A DNA stretch of 36,281 bases, taken from contig CAJJBU010000024.1 in NCBI GenBank assembly GCA_905182495.1, forward strand, positions 1 to 36,281, read 5' to 3'. Origin of the DNA: Flavobacteriales bacterium UBA952. Lineage in GTDB: Bacteria > Bacteroidota > Bacteroidia > Flavobacteriales_D > Crocinitomicaceae. This document shows positions 9,644 through 19,428 of this stretch, in pieces (the first letter of the stretch is position 1; the number at the start of each line of letters is the position of its first letter). A program made the translations under genes and the position numbers. Under the pieces are notes generated by a model. It was not told the origin of the DNA and ran no database searches. It saw only the letters and a program-made list of their open reading frames with translations.

Positions 9644-11035
9644 ATGAATTATGACATTATTGTAGTCGGAAGTGGACCAGGAGGATACGTTACCGCTATT
9701 CGGGCTTCACAGCTAGGTTTAAAAACCGCAATCGTTGAAAGAGAAGCTTTAGGTGGCATTTGTCTCAATTGGGGTTGCATTCCAACAAAAGCACTTCTGA
9801 AATCTGCTAATGTTTTTGAATACTTAAGCCATGCTGAAGATTATGGTATCACCGTAAAAGATGCTAAAGCTGACTTTGGCGCTATGGTTAAAAGAAGTCG
9901 AGATGTTGCCGATGGAATGAGTAACGGAATCAAATTCTTGATGAAGAAAAATAAAATAGACGTCCTTACTGGAAATGGCTTAATCAAAGCCAATAAAACA
10001 GTGAGTGTTACGGATGACTCAGGAAAAGTTACAGACTACACTGCTTCAAAAGGAGTTATTATAGCTACAGGTGCAAGATCACGTGCGCTTCCTAACCTCC
10101 CTCAGGATGGTGAGAAAATCATTGGATACCGCCAAGCCATGACACTGAAAACACAACCGAAAAAATTGCTTGTTGTTGGTTCGGGAGCAATTGGTGTTGA
10201 ATTTGCTTATTTCTACAATGCTATTGGAACAGAAGTGACCGTTGTCGAGTACCTTCCTAATATTGTCCCTGTTGAGGACATTGATGTTTCGAAACAACTA
10301 GAAAAGTCATTTAAAAAAACAGGTATTAAGGTGATGACTGGTTCATCAGTTGAAAGTGTTGATACAAGTGGTAAAAACTGTATCGTCAGTATAAAAACCG
10401 CAAAAGGCGAAGAAAAAATAGAATGTGATATTGTTCTATCTGCCGTTGGAATTCAAGCCAACATTGAAAACATAGGACTTGAAGAGGTTGGAATTGTTGT
10501 TGATAAAGGAAGAATCCTTGTCAATGATTACTACCAAACGAATATGCCTGGATACTATGCGATTGGAGATGTTGTTCCCGGACCTGCCCTTGCACATGTT
10601 GCCTCAGCTGAAGGCATATTGTGTGTTGAGAAAATCGCTGGACACCATCCCGACCCTATTGACTATGGTAATATCCCAGGCTGTACGTATTGCTCTCCTG
10701 AAATTTCATCTGTTGGAATGACGGAAAAAGCAGCTAAAGAAGCGGGGTATGAACTCAAAATCGGGAAATTCCCTTTTTCAGCTTCTGGAAAGGCAAGTGC
10801 TGCTGGTACCAAAGATGGGTTTGTAAAATTAATATTTGACGCAAAATATGGAGAACTTCTTGGAGCACACATGATCGGAGCAAACGTCACCGAAATGATT
10901 GCGGAAATAGTTGCAATACGAAAGCTCGAAACAACTGGGGAAGAATTAATTAAAACAATTCACCCACATCCAACAATGTCTGAAGCTGTTATGGAAGCTG
11001 CAGCTGCTGCATACGGAGAAGTTATTCACCTTTAG
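9644..11035 (+). CDS. lpdA: dihydrolipoyl dehydrogenase (E3)
   Basis: A 463-residue FAD flavoprotein that reoxidises dihydrolipoamide in 2-oxo acid dehydrogenase complexes and reduces NAD+. The N-terminal FAD-binding motif is VVGSGPGGY (residues 7-15). The redox disulfide is in GGICLNWGCIPTK (Cys40 and Cys45). The NAD-binding motif is VVGSGAIGVEFAYFY, and YAIGDVVPGPALAHVA is the second FAD contact. The C-terminal interface carries the catalytic His442-Glu447 pair in HPHPTMSE. The ATG follows a TAnnTTTG box by 19 nt. It is transcribed alone here and divergently from purL, with no E1 or E2 gene in view, so it may serve several complexes. Its stop abuts the end of the convergent membrane protein gene. 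Confidence 0.97.
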   Translation: MNYDIIVVGSGPGGYVTAIRASQLGLKTAIVEREALGGICLNWGCIPTKALLKSANVFEYLSHAEDYGITVKDAKADFGAMVKRSRDVADGMSNGIKFLMKKNKIDVLTGNGLIKANKTVSVTDDSGKVTDYTASKGVIIATGARSRALPNLPQDGEKIIGYRQAMTLKTQPKKLLVVGSGAIGVEFAYFYNAIGTEVTVVEYLPNIVPVEDIDVSKQLEKSFKKTGIKVMTGSSVESVDTSGKNCIVSIKTAKGEEKIECDIVLSAVGIQANIENIGLEEVGIVVDKGRILVNDYYQTNMPGYYAIGDVVPGPALAHVASAEGILCVEKIAGHHPDPIDYGNIPGCTYCSPEISSVGMTEKAAKEAGYELKIGKFPFSASGKASAAGTKDGFVKLIFDAKYGELLGAHMIGANVTEMIAEIVAIRKLETTGEELIKTIHPHPTMSEAVMEAAAAAYGEVIHL

Positions 11036-11599
11036 TTAGGAGATTGACAAAAGCATAATCACCGTCATCGTATCTAAGGCAAAATGAAGATGCCAGATAT
11101 ACCGGAATTTCTCTTCCCTATTCTTGACGTACAATAAAATAGCTGGCAACAAGGAGAATAAAGGCGTAAGCCATACATAACCACTCGTTAGAACAAGTGC
11201 CCCTAAAATAAAATGAAGTGTGGTCCAATACCAACCCATGGCTAGTTTATTTTGAATACACCAAAAAGTGAAGCTTAAAGCCCAAATACCATAGGCCATA
11301 AGCAGCATTGAATCTATAAGTAAAGAACCATGCAGAAAGTCTAGCTGATTATTAGAAAGTATCGCTTCGGTTAAAACAGGATTGATTGACAATTTGAAAA
11401 GCACACCAAAAAAATACAACCACTTATAGGTCTTTAGAGAACTTGAATCCCAAAAGAAGAACCGAAGAACAGCAATGAGAAGTACAAAATCGAAAAGTGG
11501 AAATGGAAGGATAAAAGAATCATAATCCATGTAAAGTCCCAAGCCATAAAGCAGAAAAGTAAGCACTGCTAGAAATACAAATTTCTTTTCCTTAATCAT
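11036..11599 (-). CDS. uncharacterised multi-pass membrane protein
   Basis: A 187-residue very hydrophobic protein with about five or six predicted membrane segments (around residues 8-24, 33-48, 62-75, 92-115, 122-155 and 170-186), separated by short loops such as WDSSSLKTYKW and VKNREEKFRYIW. I do not recognise a family. It overlaps the end of map by 8 bp, so it is probably translated from the same mRNA, and its own stop abuts that of lpdA on the other strand. A role in membrane physiology is all that can be said. Confidence 0.75.
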   Translation of the reverse strand: MIKEKKFVFLAVLTFLLYGLGLYMDYDSFILPFPLFDFVLLIAVLRFFFWDSSSLKTYKWLYFFGVLFKLSINPVLTEAILSNNQLDFLHGSLLIDSMLLMAYGIWALSFTFWCIQNKLAMGWYWTTLHFILGALVLTSGYVWLTPLFSLLPAILLYVKNREEKFRYIWHLHFALDTMTVIMLLSIS

Positions 11600-12371
11600 C
11601 CGAACCGATTACATCATAGATGTAGTCGAAAGTAGAAAGTATTTCAGGATCCCCATCAACAACAGCTATATTATGTTCGAAATGTGCGCTAGGCAAACCG
11701 TCTTCTGTAACAATAGTCCAATCATCTTCAAGCGTGCGTACCTTTTCCGTCCCCATATTAATCATAGGCTCAATAGCGATTGTCAAACCATTTTGAATCT
11801 TCTTACCTCTACCCCTTCGCCCAAAATTGGGAACCTGAGGCTCCTCATGCAAAGTCTTTCCTAAACCATGGCCAACAAGATCTCGTACGACACCAAATTT
11901 ATTTTTCTCAGCATGCTGCTGAATTGCATACCCAATATCTTCCATCCTATTTGAAGTCTTGCACTGTTCAATACCTAGATAAAGACATTCCTTAGTGACC
12001 TTCAACAAATGACTTACTTCTGGAGAGACTTTTCCTACCTTAAACGTATAGGCATGATCGCCGTAATATCCCTTATAAACGGAACCGCAGTCTACAGAAA
12101 CAATATCTCCCTCTTCAAAAGGACGCTCAGTTGGCAAGCCGTGGACAACCTGTTCATTCACTGAAATCAATAAAGTACTAGGACAACCATACAAACCCAA
12201 GAATCCTGGCTTCGCATCTTGAGACAGAATATAATCATGCGCCATTTTATCCAATGAAAGTGGCGTCACACCAGGCTTAATTAATTTGGCCACCTCACCA
12301 AGTGTTCTGCTGACTACTTGAGCTGCATCACGCATGATTTTTATCTCTTCTTTTGTCTTATATAGGATCAT
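11592..12371 (-). CDS. map: type I methionyl aminopeptidase
   Basis: A 259-residue cytosolic metallopeptidase that removes the initiator methionine from new proteins. The five metal ligands of the pita-bread fold are visible: two Asp in VDCGSVYKGYYGDHAYTF, His in GHGLGKTLHEEP, Glu in AIEPMIN and Glu in FEHNIAV. The frame is open to TTG 12401 and has another ATG at 12392. ATG 12371 gives the usual N-terminus (MILYKTKEEIKIMRDAA) with no extra residues, so I chose it; the longer forms cannot be excluded. It lies about 60 bp after the acyl-CoA reductase gene and overlaps the downstream membrane protein gene, so the three may form one transcript. Confidence 0.95.
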   Translation of the reverse strand: MILYKTKEEIKIMRDAAQVVSRTLGEVAKLIKPGVTPLSLDKMAHDYILSQDAKPGFLGLYGCPSTLLISVNEQVVHGLPTERPFEEGDIVSVDCGSVYKGYYGDHAYTFKVGKVSPEVSHLLKVTKECLYLGIEQCKTSNRMEDIGYAIQQHAEKNKFGVVRDLVGHGLGKTLHEEPQVPNFGRRGRGKKIQNGLTIAIEPMINMGTEKVRTLEDDWTIVTEDGLPSAHFEHNIAVVDGDPEILSTFDYIYDVIGSDD

Positions 12372-12431
12372 GTATTTATTAAATAGTGACATGGGTGTCA
12401 AAGATATATATTTCTTATTGATGCTTAGTAT

Positions 12432-13475
12432 TTATAATGTATTCAACCAAGTCATGGTATCAAATTGATCCGCATAATCTCCTAAGGCCGGACATTGAGC
12501 CGTTCCGAATGGCAATCCATCGAGTCCGACTCTGCATTGTATAGATTCCTTATGCGATTCAAAATAAGAAGCAATCTCGGCTTCATTCTCATAAAAATGA
12601 TAATACAGCATACCCAACGGAGATGTCAAATCTTTAGTTTCCTTGAGAAGCACAAAATTGTTATCCAAAAGGTTTTCTTGATTCATCAGATGTATGGCCT
12701 TATTGTAATCATAGTTATTCCCATATTTTTTATTATTTATCACTTCTCCCTGATGAACAATGTTTTCAAATACTCTATTGATTTCAAAACCTTTAGGCAA
12801 TAGCAAATGAGAAACACTTCTACATCCACGGCCATAGAACTCAAAAATATCCTTACTCAAGGCCTTCAGCTCATCATCACTTTCAGCACCAGCTAACACA
12901 GCTACCGATGTTCTGTTTTTTCTAAAAACATGCGGATACTTAGAAAAGTACTGCTCAAAATGTAAATAACTTGAATTACTTCCGGTCGCTATAACGGCAT
13001 CAAAACCTTGTAGTTTTCTATCTGAAAATGAAATCCTTCCTTTTAATTTGGGTTCAAAACAGATGAGAAAATCAGTAATCAACGGAAATAACTTATCATC
13101 ATCCGAGCTCATTTTTGCAATGATGCTATTACCTGAGAGCAACACACACATGAAATCATGAAAACCAACTAACGGAATGTTACCCGCCATGATCACAGCA
13201 ACTGATTTGGGCTCATCAGTAAATGCATACTTCTTAGACCAACTTTCAAGGTCGTCCAAGGTTAATGCCTCTCCGAGATTAAACAATGCTTTTCGCACCA
13301 TATCCTCACTAAACCAGCCATTATTATGTTTTACATAGCCGATAAGCTCATTAAAATGATCAAATTCAGCTTCTGTTATTCCTAATTCGAAATTTTTCCA
13401 TGGCCTTGATAAGCCGAAATGCCTCATTACAACACCAAGTTGAACGAATGCTTTTATTAAACTCTCTTTTTTCAC
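12432..13475 (-). CDS. LuxC-like acyl-CoA reductase
   Basis: About 347 residues, aldehyde-dehydrogenase superfamily, LuxC-type acyl-CoA reductase (PF05893-like). Such enzymes use NADPH to reduce acyl-CoA or acyl-enzyme thioesters to aldehydes. Visible family motifs are [40 protein letters not shown], and the nucleophile region [16 protein letters not shown] with the candidate catalytic Cys. No luciferase genes are nearby, so a light-emission role is not implied. The start is uncertain. GTG 13475 gives [14 protein letters not shown], which fits the family; TTG 13526 is a longer option. A TATATTTG box ends only 4 nt before the GTG, which would favour a start still further in, such as ATG 13427. 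It is divergent from a ferredoxin gene. Confidence 0.88.
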   Translation of the reverse strand: MKKESLIKAFVQLGVVMRHFGLSRPWKNFELGITEAEFDHFNELIGYVKHNNGWFSEDMVRKALFNLGEALTLDDLESWSKKYAFTDEPKSVAVIMAGNIPLVGFHDFMCVLLSGNSIIAKMSSDDDKLFPLITDFLICFEPKLKGRISFSDRKLQGFDAVIATGSNSSYLHFEQYFSKYPHVFRKNRTSVAVLAGAESDDELKALSKDIFEFYGRGCRSVSHLLLPKGFEINRVFENIVHQGEVINNKKYGNNYDYNKAIHLMNQENLLDNNFVLLKETKDLTSPLGMLYYHFYENEAEIASYFESHKESIQCRVGLDGLPFGTAQCPALGDYADQFDTMTWLNTL

Positions 13476-13479
13476 AGTA

Positions 13480-13487
13480 CAAATATA
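13480..13487 (-). promoter_or_regulatory. TAnnTTTG box facing the acyl-CoA reductase gene
   Basis: TATATTTG on the minus strand matches the Bacteroidota -7 element. It is only 4 nt upstream of GTG 13475, so either the transcript is nearly leaderless or the true start codon is further in. It is the same octamer as the box facing the ferredoxin gene 50 bp away. Confidence 0.35.
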
Positions 13488-13536
13488 AGAAGCTTCTTTT
13501 TTTAAAGATTGAACAAAGTAATCCAATTTGCGTTTC

Positions 13537-13544
13537 TATATTTG
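13537..13544 (+). promoter_or_regulatory. predicted promoter -7 box for the ferredoxin gene
   Basis: TATATTTG matches TAnnTTTG and ends 20 nt before the ferredoxin ATG at 13565. A TTG at 13509-13511 lies 25 nt upstream of the box, somewhat further than the usual 19-21. Confidence 0.5.
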
Positions 13545-13564
13545 TAAAAAATTTTATATTCATA

Positions 13565-13906
13565 ATGATTACGGATGAATGTATCAATTGCGGAGCATGC
13601 GAACCCGAATGTCCAAATAATGCTATTTATGAAGGTGGTGCAGAATGGAAATATTCTGACGGAACGACCCTTAAAGGCATGATCAAGACCCTTGACGGTG
13701 ATGATGTTGAAGCAGATCATTCTTTTGAGCCTGGAGATATGGATGTTTATTATATCACTCATGATAAATGCACAGAATGTGAAGGTTTCCACGATGAACC
13801 ACAATGCGCGGCAGTATGTCCAGTTGATTGCTGTGTCGATGATCCAGATTACCGAGAATCAAAAGACAGTGAGCAAAGAAAAGTTTTCTTCACCTTTGAT
13901 TTATAA
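13565..13906 (+). CDS. 4Fe-4S dicluster ferredoxin
   Basis: A 113-residue small acidic electron carrier with two [4Fe-4S] motifs. The first is [12 protein letters not shown] (residues 6-17, CxxCxxCxxxCP). The second is [18 protein letters not shown] (CxxC-x8-CxxxCP), the long-spaced variant of the two-cluster ferredoxins. It has an inserted acidic segment between the clusters. The frame is open back to 13400, but that extension overlaps the divergent reductase gene and its promoter. ATG 13565, placed 20 nt after a TATATTTG box, gives the usual [10 protein letters not shown] start. The divergent pairing with the LuxC-like reductase recurs in related genomes as far as I recall, but a direct redox partnership is only inference. 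Its last 6 bp overlap the end of the convergent Smr gene. Confidence 0.93.
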   Translation: MITDECINCGACEPECPNNAIYEGGAEWKYSDGTTLKGMIKTLDGDDVEADHSFEPGDMDVYYITHDKCTECEGFHDEPQCAAVCPVDCCVDDPDYRESKDSEQRKVFFTFDL

Positions 13907-14419
13907 AGGTTCAGCCTTGGAAGTTTTAATATCAATATAAGAGGCTCCTACGCCACGCTGACTAAAATTAGCATCATTCATTTCATATCCTGGCCTTCCT
14001 TGTAAACAAGATTTAATTTCACTCTTAAGTTTGCCGTTACCTACACCATGAATCACCAAAACCCTAGATACCTTTTTTTTTAAATTGTTGTTTATGAATC
14101 GCTTGAATGTATTTATCTGTAGTAAGAAATTTTTATGCGCAGAATTTGAATCATTAATAAGCTCAAATGATTCGAGGTGTAAATCAATCTCAGGTATGCA
14201 CTCTACTTTTTTTTTATTCGATCGAATTTTAATAGAATCCGCATCTTTGACTTGAATCTCCCCCGTATTGAAAGACGCTATTTTCACAGCATTTCCATGC
14301 ACTATTTTTCTTTCGAATCCGTGCTCATCTTCAACCAAAAGAAAACTAGATTGAATACTGAGAACACGGTATTTACCCGTTTCATTCAAAATAGAAATAT
14401 ACTCACCTAATAAAAACAT
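13901..14419 (-). CDS. Smr domain-containing protein
   Basis: A 172-residue protein. The C-terminal half is an Smr domain (the small MutS-related nuclease/nucleic-acid-binding domain): the first motif EIDLHLESF near residue 99 and the second [16 protein letters not shown] near 140, matching the LDLHG and HGxGxGxL signatures. In the first motif the final Gly of the usual LDLHG is replaced (DLHLES). The N-terminal 85 residues look like a small beta-rich domain ([15 protein letters not shown]). Stand-alone Smr proteins bind or cut nucleic acid; the substrate here is unknown. It is 11 bp after icmF on the same strand, so co-transcription is likely. Confidence 0.85.
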   Translation of the reverse strand: MFLLGEYISILNETGKYRVLSIQSSFLLVEDEHGFERKIVHGNAVKIASFNTGEIQVKDADSIKIRSNKKKVECIPEIDLHLESFELINDSNSAHKNFLLQINTFKRFINNNLKKKVSRVLVIHGVGNGKLKSEIKSCLQGRPGYEMNDANFSQRGVGASYIDIKTSKAEPL

Positions 14420-14430
14420 CAGTTTAAAGA

Positions 14431-17400
14431 TTACATATTACGTCTATACTGCCCACCCACCTCAAACAAAGAGTGCGTAACCTGACCTAAAGACGCATGC
14501 TTACAGGTTTCCATTAATTCCTCAAAAATATTTTGGTTATTCACCGCAGCATCCTGAATTGTTTTAAGTCCTTCTTTCGTGTTTTCTTGCTCAGCCACAT
14601 GAAGGTTTTTGAGCATCTCAATCTGATACATCTTTTCTTCTTCCGTAGCTCGAATCACTTCTTTTGGTAAAATCGTAGGAGAGCCTTTAGAACTCAAAAA
14701 TGTGTTTACACCGATAATAGGAAACTCTCCGCTATGTTTTAAAGTTTCATAATACAAGGATTCTTCTTGAATCTTCGACCTTTGATACATCGTCTCCATC
14801 GCTCCTAAAACACCCCCGCGTTCTGTAATGCGATCAAATTCTAGAAGCACCGCTTCCTCAACTAAATTTGTCAAATCATCAATAATGAACGCGCCCTGTA
14901 ATGGGTTTTCATTCTTAGCCAATCCGAGTTCTCTATTAATGATCAGTTGAATAGCCATTGCCCTACGCACCGACTCCTCAGTTGGCGTTGTAATGGCCTC
15001 ATCATAAGCATTCGTATGTAATGAGTTACAGTTGTCATAAATGGCGTAAAGCGCTTGTAATGTAGTTCGAATGTCATTAAAATCAATCTCTTGCGCATGC
15101 AATGAACGCCCTGAAGTCTGTATATGATACTTGAGCATTTGTGCTCTTGGATTAGCACCATATTTTTTCGACATCGCCTTAGACCAAATTCTTCTAGCAA
15201 CCCGACCGATCACGGCATATTCAGGATCTGTTCCATTTGAGAAGAAAAAGGATAAATTCGGGCCAAAATCATTGATATCCATTCCTCTACTTAAATAATA
15301 CTCAACATAAGTGAATCCATTGGCAAGCGTAAAAGCAAGCTGTGTAATGGGATTTGCACCAGCTTCTGCAATGTGATATCCGGAAATAGAAACAGAATAA
15401 AAATTACGTATGCCATTATGAATAAAATACTCTTGGACATCCCCCATTAACCTTAGGGCGAATTCGGTAGAGAAAATACACGTATTCTGTGCTTGGTCTT
15501 CTTTGAGAATATCGGCCTGAACAGTACCCCTGACCTGCGTCAGGGTTTTTGTTTTAATTTCATTATATAGCTTTTCGGGCAGAACCTGATCTCCAGTAAC
15601 CCCTAATAACATTAAACCTAAACCATCATTCCCTTCGGGAAGTTCGCCGTTGTAACTCGGTCTTTTAACTCCTTTGGTTTTGTAGATTTCTATTATTTTA
15701 TGTTCAATTTCCTCAGTGAGGCCCTCATCCTTGATGTACTTTTCGCAATTCTGATCGATTGCTGCATTCATAAAAAAGGCTAAAAGCATCGGTGCTGGAC
15801 CATTTATGGTCATTGAAACAGATGTTGCGGGATGCGTTAAGTCAAATCCTGAATAAAGTTTCTTCGCATCATCTAGACAGCAAATAGACACCCCCGCATT
15901 ACCAATTTTACCATAAATATCGGGTCTTAAATCAGGGTCATTTCCGTATAGTGTAACCGAATCAAAAGCTGTTGATAATCGTTTAGCAGGTAAACCCATG
16001 CTCACATAATGAAAACGCTTATTCGTTCGTTCTGGGCCACCTTCACCCGCAAACATTCGGGTTGGGTCCTCTCCTTCTCTTTTAAAGGGAAATAAGCCAG
16101 AAGTATAGGGGAATTCACCAGGGAAATTCTCCTGTAATACCCATCTCAAAATATCACCCCACCCTTTGTATTTAGGGGAAGATATCTTCGGGATATCCGA
16201 ATGAGAAAGAGATTTGGTATGTGTTTGAATCGATAATTTTTTATCGCGCACCTTATATTCGTAGACAGGATTCTTATAGGCACTCTTTTTGAGAGCCCAG
16301 TTTTGTATAATCTCCCAGTTTTTGGGGTCAAAATTTAATTTTTCCTTTTCAAAAACTTCTTGAATGTTTTTGATTAAACGATCCTTGTCATCGTATTCAG
16401 AAGCCGTCAATGTTGCGATGGTCTGGTTAAGTCCATAGAGCGTATCGGCTACTTTTACTTGCTGGCTAACCCACTTGTCATAAGACCGGTTATTCTCAGA
16501 AATCTCCGACAAATAACGTGTTCTATCCGGTGGGATAACAAATATTTTCTCAGACATTTCACGTGTGATTGCAAAAGTAGAATTCAAATTCGATTCTGTT
16601 TTTTCAACCAGCTGATCCATCACCACCTTGTAAAGAGAGTTCATCCCCGGATCATTGAATTGAGAAGCAATTGTGCCATGAACCGGCATATCATCGACGG
16701 ATTCATCCCAGAGATTATGATTTCGTTGGTATTGTTTCCTGACGTCTCGAAGGGCATCAAGCGCCCCCCTTTTGTCGAACTTGTTTAATGCAATTACATC
16801 GGCAAAATCAAGCATGTCAATTTTCTCCAATTGCGTAGCAGCGCCATATTCAGGTGTCATCACATAAAGAGAAACGTCTGAATGGTCTAAAATCTCAGTG
16901 TCTGATTGGCCTATCCCTGATGTTTCAAGAATAATTAAATCGTACTCAGCAGCTTTTAGTATGGATAAAGCCTCTGCAACATGCTTGGATAAAGCAAGGT
17001 TCGATTGTCTTGTGGCCAAAGACCGCATATAGACACGGCTGTTTTTAATAGAATTCATCCTAATCCTATCTCCGAGTAAAGCACCTCCCGTTTTTCTTTT
17101 GGATGGATCCACAGAAACCACTGCAATCTGTTTGTCCTCAAAATCAACTAAGAACCGACGAACCAATTCATCCACTAACGAAGATTTCCCAGAACCACCG
17201 GTACCCGTTATTCCTAAAACAGGGACCTGACTCTTTGAAGCGACCGCTCTAATATCACTTAATAATTTTACGTGAATATCAGGGTAGTTTTCTGCTGCAG
17301 AAATTGTTCTGGCAATTGCAGGTACATTCTTTTCTTTAATAGGCTGAAGGCCATAGTTCAATTCCTCACCAAGACCATAATCACAGCGCATAATCAAATC

Positions 17401-17811
17401 ATTGATCATGCCCTGAAGCCCCATGGTGCGGCCATCATCTGGGTGGTATATTTTTTCAATACCATAATCTTGAAGCTCTTTTATCTCCGAAGGAAGGATG
17501 GTTCCTCCACCTCCACCAAATATTTTAATCTGAGGCGCTCCTTTTTCACAAAGCAAATCATACATGTATTTGAAATACTCTATATGCCCACCTTGATACG
17601 AGGTCATGGCGATGGCTTGAGCATCCTCCTGAATGGCACAATCAACAACCTCTTCAACGGATCGATCATGTCCTAAATGAATCACTTCGCAGCCACTTGA
17701 CTGTATGATTCTCCTCATTATATTAATCGCAGCATCATGCCCATCAAAGAGAGAGGCGGCTGTAACAATTCTAATTTTATTATTGGGCTTATATGGCGCT
17801 ATTGTTTGCAT
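14431..17811 (-). CDS. icmF: fused isobutyryl-CoA mutase (IcmF-type, B12-dependent)
   Basis: A 1126-residue fusion. Residues 10-140 are the cobalamin-binding domain, with DGHDAAIN (His25 as the axial Co ligand) and FGGGGGTI. Residues about 195-420 are the G-protein chaperone, with Walker A GTGGSGKS (203-210) and the base motif NKFD. Residues about 540-1126 are the mutase barrel plus linker. Two residues separate this type from methylmalonyl-CoA mutase. The Tyr of the MCM YATRPW motif reads Phe here in FPFKR (574-578), and the Arg of VRNTYI reads Gln775 in AQNTCI. Both favour isobutyryl-/n-butyryl-CoA rather than methylmalonyl-CoA; this is inferred from family knowledge. The three-part order (B12-G-mutase) is diagnostic of IcmF. 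A TAGATTTG box lies 44 nt before the ATG, and the Smr gene follows after 11 bp. Confidence 0.94.
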   Translation of the reverse strand: MQTIAPYKPNNKIRIVTAASLFDGHDAAINIMRRIIQSSGCEVIHLGHDRSVEEVVDCAIQEDAQAIAMTSYQGGHIEYFKYMYDLLCEKGAPQIKIFGGGGGTILPSEIKELQDYGIEKIYHPDDGRTMGLQGMINDLIMRCDYGLGEELNYGLQPIKEKNVPAIARTISAAENYPDIHVKLLSDIRAVASKSQVPVLGITGTGGSGKSSLVDELVRRFLVDFEDKQIAVVSVDPSKRKTGGALLGDRIRMNSIKNSRVYMRSLATRQSNLALSKHVAEALSILKAAEYDLIILETSGIGQSDTEILDHSDVSLYVMTPEYGAATQLEKIDMLDFADVIALNKFDKRGALDALRDVRKQYQRNHNLWDESVDDMPVHGTIASQFNDPGMNSLYKVVMDQLVEKTESNLNSTFAITREMSEKIFVIPPDRTRYLSEISENNRSYDKWVSQQVKVADTLYGLNQTIATLTASEYDDKDRLIKNIQEVFEKEKLNFDPKNWEIIQNWALKKSAYKNPVYEYKVRDKKLSIQTHTKSLSHSDIPKISSPKYKGWGDILRWVLQENFPGEFPYTSGLFPFKREGEDPTRMFAGEGGPERTNKRFHYVSMGLPAKRLSTAFDSVTLYGNDPDLRPDIYGKIGNAGVSICCLDDAKKLYSGFDLTHPATSVSMTINGPAPMLLAFFMNAAIDQNCEKYIKDEGLTEEIEHKIIEIYKTKGVKRPSYNGELPEGNDGLGLMLLGVTGDQVLPEKLYNEIKTKTLTQVRGTVQADILKEDQAQNTCIFSTEFALRLMGDVQEYFIHNGIRNFYSVSISGYHIAEAGANPITQLAFTLANGFTYVEYYLSRGMDINDFGPNLSFFFSNGTDPEYAVIGRVARRIWSKAMSKKYGANPRAQMLKYHIQTSGRSLHAQEIDFNDIRTTLQALYAIYDNCNSLHTNAYDEAITTPTEESVRRAMAIQLIINRELGLAKNENPLQGAFIIDDLTNLVEEAVLLEFDRITERGGVLGAMETMYQRSKIQEESLYYETLKHSGEFPIIGVNTFLSSKGSPTILPKEVIRATEEEKMYQIEMLKNLHVAEQENTKEGLKTIQDAAVNNQNIFEELMETCKHASLGQVTHSLFEVGGQYRRNM

Positions 17812-17855
17812 TTGGTCTCCGATTTAAAAGGCTTTCAAAAGTACAAAATTCAAGA

Positions 17856-17863
17856 CAAATCTA
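17856..17863 (-). promoter_or_regulatory. possible promoter -7 box for icmF
   Basis: TAGATTTG on the minus strand fits TAnnTTTG and lies 44 nt before the icmF ATG. The spacing is longer than at purL, lpdA, marC and the ferredoxin gene, and no -33 element is evident. Confidence 0.4.
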
Positions 17864-17900
17864 TTGATGTTTTAAAATAATAGAAAAGCATCCGAATGAA

Positions 17901-18440
17901 TCATTCAGCGGCAGACTCAAAAACCCAGTAATTCTTGAATTTGCTATTTGCATTGTGGTAGTAACCCACCCCCATATGCGTTGCGCTCTTATTGAATAGA
18001 TTTCTTTTGTGCCCTGGACTCTTCATCCATCCTTTCAGAACCTCTTCAGGGCTATTGTAGCCAGCTGCTATATTTTCAGTATTCGCAAAACCCTCATAAA
18101 ATTTAGAAATCCTCTTAAAGGTTGAAATGCCGACTTGCAGTCCAGAAGAGGTGCGGTTATGCGTAGCATGTTCATGGTAGTTTTCATTCGCCATATCAGC
18201 CGCATGGTAACGACTAGCGCGCATCAACCCTTCATCAGTCTGTAAGACACCAAGCCCCCTATTCTGTCGCTTTTGATTAATTAATTTCAATAATTGAATC
18301 TCGAAATCCGCATTCATCGGAGCGATCACTTCCTCACCATTTGGATTCTGATGAAATAACACAACACGATCTGAATCAATAACCCTATTAAAGGAAGAAA
18401 CAAAAAAAAGTACCACTAAAAGTGAAATAAATCGATTCAT
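17901..18440 (-). CDS. secreted CAP (SCP/PR-1) domain protein
   Basis: A 179-residue exported protein. Residues 1-17 are a hydrophobic signal peptide. The CAP domain follows: LLKLINQKRQNRGLGVL, then ASRYHAADMANENYHEH (conserved His), EGFANTENIAAGYNSPEEV (the second His position replaced but the ENIA motif kept) and GWMKSPGHKRNLFN, ending in a GVGYYHN beta strand. Bacterial CAP proteins are extracellular with mostly unknown functions. It is 42 bp downstream of the small hypothetical gene on the same strand, so the two may share a transcript. Confidence 0.9.
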   Translation of the reverse strand: MNRFISLLVVLFFVSSFNRVIDSDRVVLFHQNPNGEEVIAPMNADFEIQLLKLINQKRQNRGLGVLQTDEGLMRASRYHAADMANENYHEHATHNRTSSGLQVGISTFKRISKFYEGFANTENIAAGYNSPEEVLKGWMKSPGHKRNLFNKSATHMGVGYYHNANSKFKNYWVFESAAE

Positions 18441-18482
18441 AGGTGAAGCTTATACTTCTATAATACTTCAATGAAATGTACG

Positions 18483-18713
18483 TTACAATTTCTCTAACCT
18501 TGAATTAAAATCTTCAGCTGAACTGGGTTCAAATGGAGGCGAACATGAAATCATATCCTGAAGTCTCAGTATTTCAGGATATTTAACCGCATTTGTCGTT
18601 GTTCTAAAATACAAAGTACCGACCTGTTGGATTTCATCAAATTCCGAAGCCGATAAAATCTTATAATGAGACTTCAAATTGGGCAATTTTCTATATACCG
18701 GAAAAGCAGGCAT
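18483..18713 (-). CDS. small conserved-looking hypothetical protein
   Basis: A 76-residue soluble protein starting MPAFPVYRKLPNLKSHYKI and ending with a helix. The combination of a VYRKL N-terminus, an FDEIQQVGT segment and YPEILRLQDM resembles a small uncharacterised protein family that I believe is widespread in Flavobacteriia; no function is known to me. An A/G-rich stretch just before the ATG could serve as a ribosome-binding site. It could be a chance frame, but the natural amino-acid composition and the gene-sized gap it fills favour a real gene. Confidence 0.6.
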   Translation of the reverse strand: MPAFPVYRKLPNLKSHYKILSASEFDEIQQVGTLYFRTTTNAVKYPEILRLQDMISCSPPFEPSSAEDFNSRLEKL

Positions 18714-18806
18714 AACCTTTTTTTTATAAAAGTATTCATTACAAATTAGATAGCGATAATTACGGCGCTACTCATAATTTTATAACTTAGCCAATAAGCA
18801 ATCACC

Positions 18807-19307
18807 ATGAATTCATCCCTAAGCGAAAGAGACCAAAATAGCTTGAAGGAAGCTGGAAAAAAGCAAAAAGAAAATCGAAAAAAACTTCTTCAGCTCAAAA
18901 AGCAGCGCCCCAAGCAAATCAATGAACAATTCAATAGTTTACATGAGAAGGAATTCGAAACCATGGATTGTCTTAAATGTGGAAATTGTTGTAAAACCAC
19001 AAGTCCCATCTTCAGGAATGCTGATATCAATCGGCTCTCGAAACATTTGCGCATGAAGTCAGGAGCGTTTACCGAAAAATACCTGAAGCTTGATGAAGAC
19101 AACGATTATGTCTTAAAAAAATCACCCTGTACCTTTTTAAATGATGACAATACCTGCCGGGTATATGATGACCGACCGCTGGCCTGCCGAGAATATCCGC
19201 ATACGGATCGGAAAAATGTGGTTCAAATATTGGATTTAACTGTCGAAAACACAATTGTTTGCCCAGCTGTCGCCAGAATTGTTCAACAAATCTGCAGACC
19301 AAAATAA
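18807..19307 (+). CDS. YkgJ-family cysteine cluster protein
   Basis: A 166-residue protein. Residues 1-50 are a charged, Lys-rich helix. The rest is the zinc/iron-chelating YkgJ-type domain (PF03692-like): CLKCGNCCKTTSPIF (CxxCxxCC), then SPCTFLNDDNTCRVYDDRPLACREYP, whose Cys residues complete the metal site. Members probably bind iron or an iron-sulfur cluster; the biochemical role is unsettled. It is divergent from the small hypothetical gene. Confidence 0.9.
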   Translation: MNSSLSERDQNSLKEAGKKQKENRKKLLQLKKQRPKQINEQFNSLHEKEFETMDCLKCGNCCKTTSPIFRNADINRLSKHLRMKSGAFTEKYLKLDEDNDYVLKKSPCTFLNDDNTCRVYDDRPLACREYPHTDRKNVVQILDLTVENTIVCPAVARIVQQICRPK

Positions 19308-19340
19308 AGTATGAAATTCAGATATCCTTATACGAATTAA

Positions 19341-19410
19341 AGGGGCTCAAAAGCCAAACTTATTATATCTCTATTAGAAACTAGAAATAAACGTAATACG
19401 TTTAGCCCCT
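19341..19410. repeat. 7-bp inverted repeat in the intergenic region
   Basis: AGGGGCT at 19341-19347 is the exact inverse of AGCCCCT at 19404-19410, with 56 nt between. A smaller hairpin GGCT-CAAA-AGCC (19344-19355) competes with it. The distal arm is followed by CGTTTTACT. It might be the terminator of the YkgJ gene, a leader structure of the following gene, or chance. Confidence 0.3.
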
Positions 19411-19428
19411 CGTTTTACTAAATATTAA

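Noticed and set aside
12432..13475. Bioluminescence (lux) locus
   Set aside because: Only a LuxC-like reductase is present; no luxA, luxB, luxD or luxE-like gene lies nearby.
13400..13564. N-terminal extension of the ferredoxin frame
   Set aside because: It overlaps the divergent reductase gene and the promoter boxes; the family start is ATG 13565.
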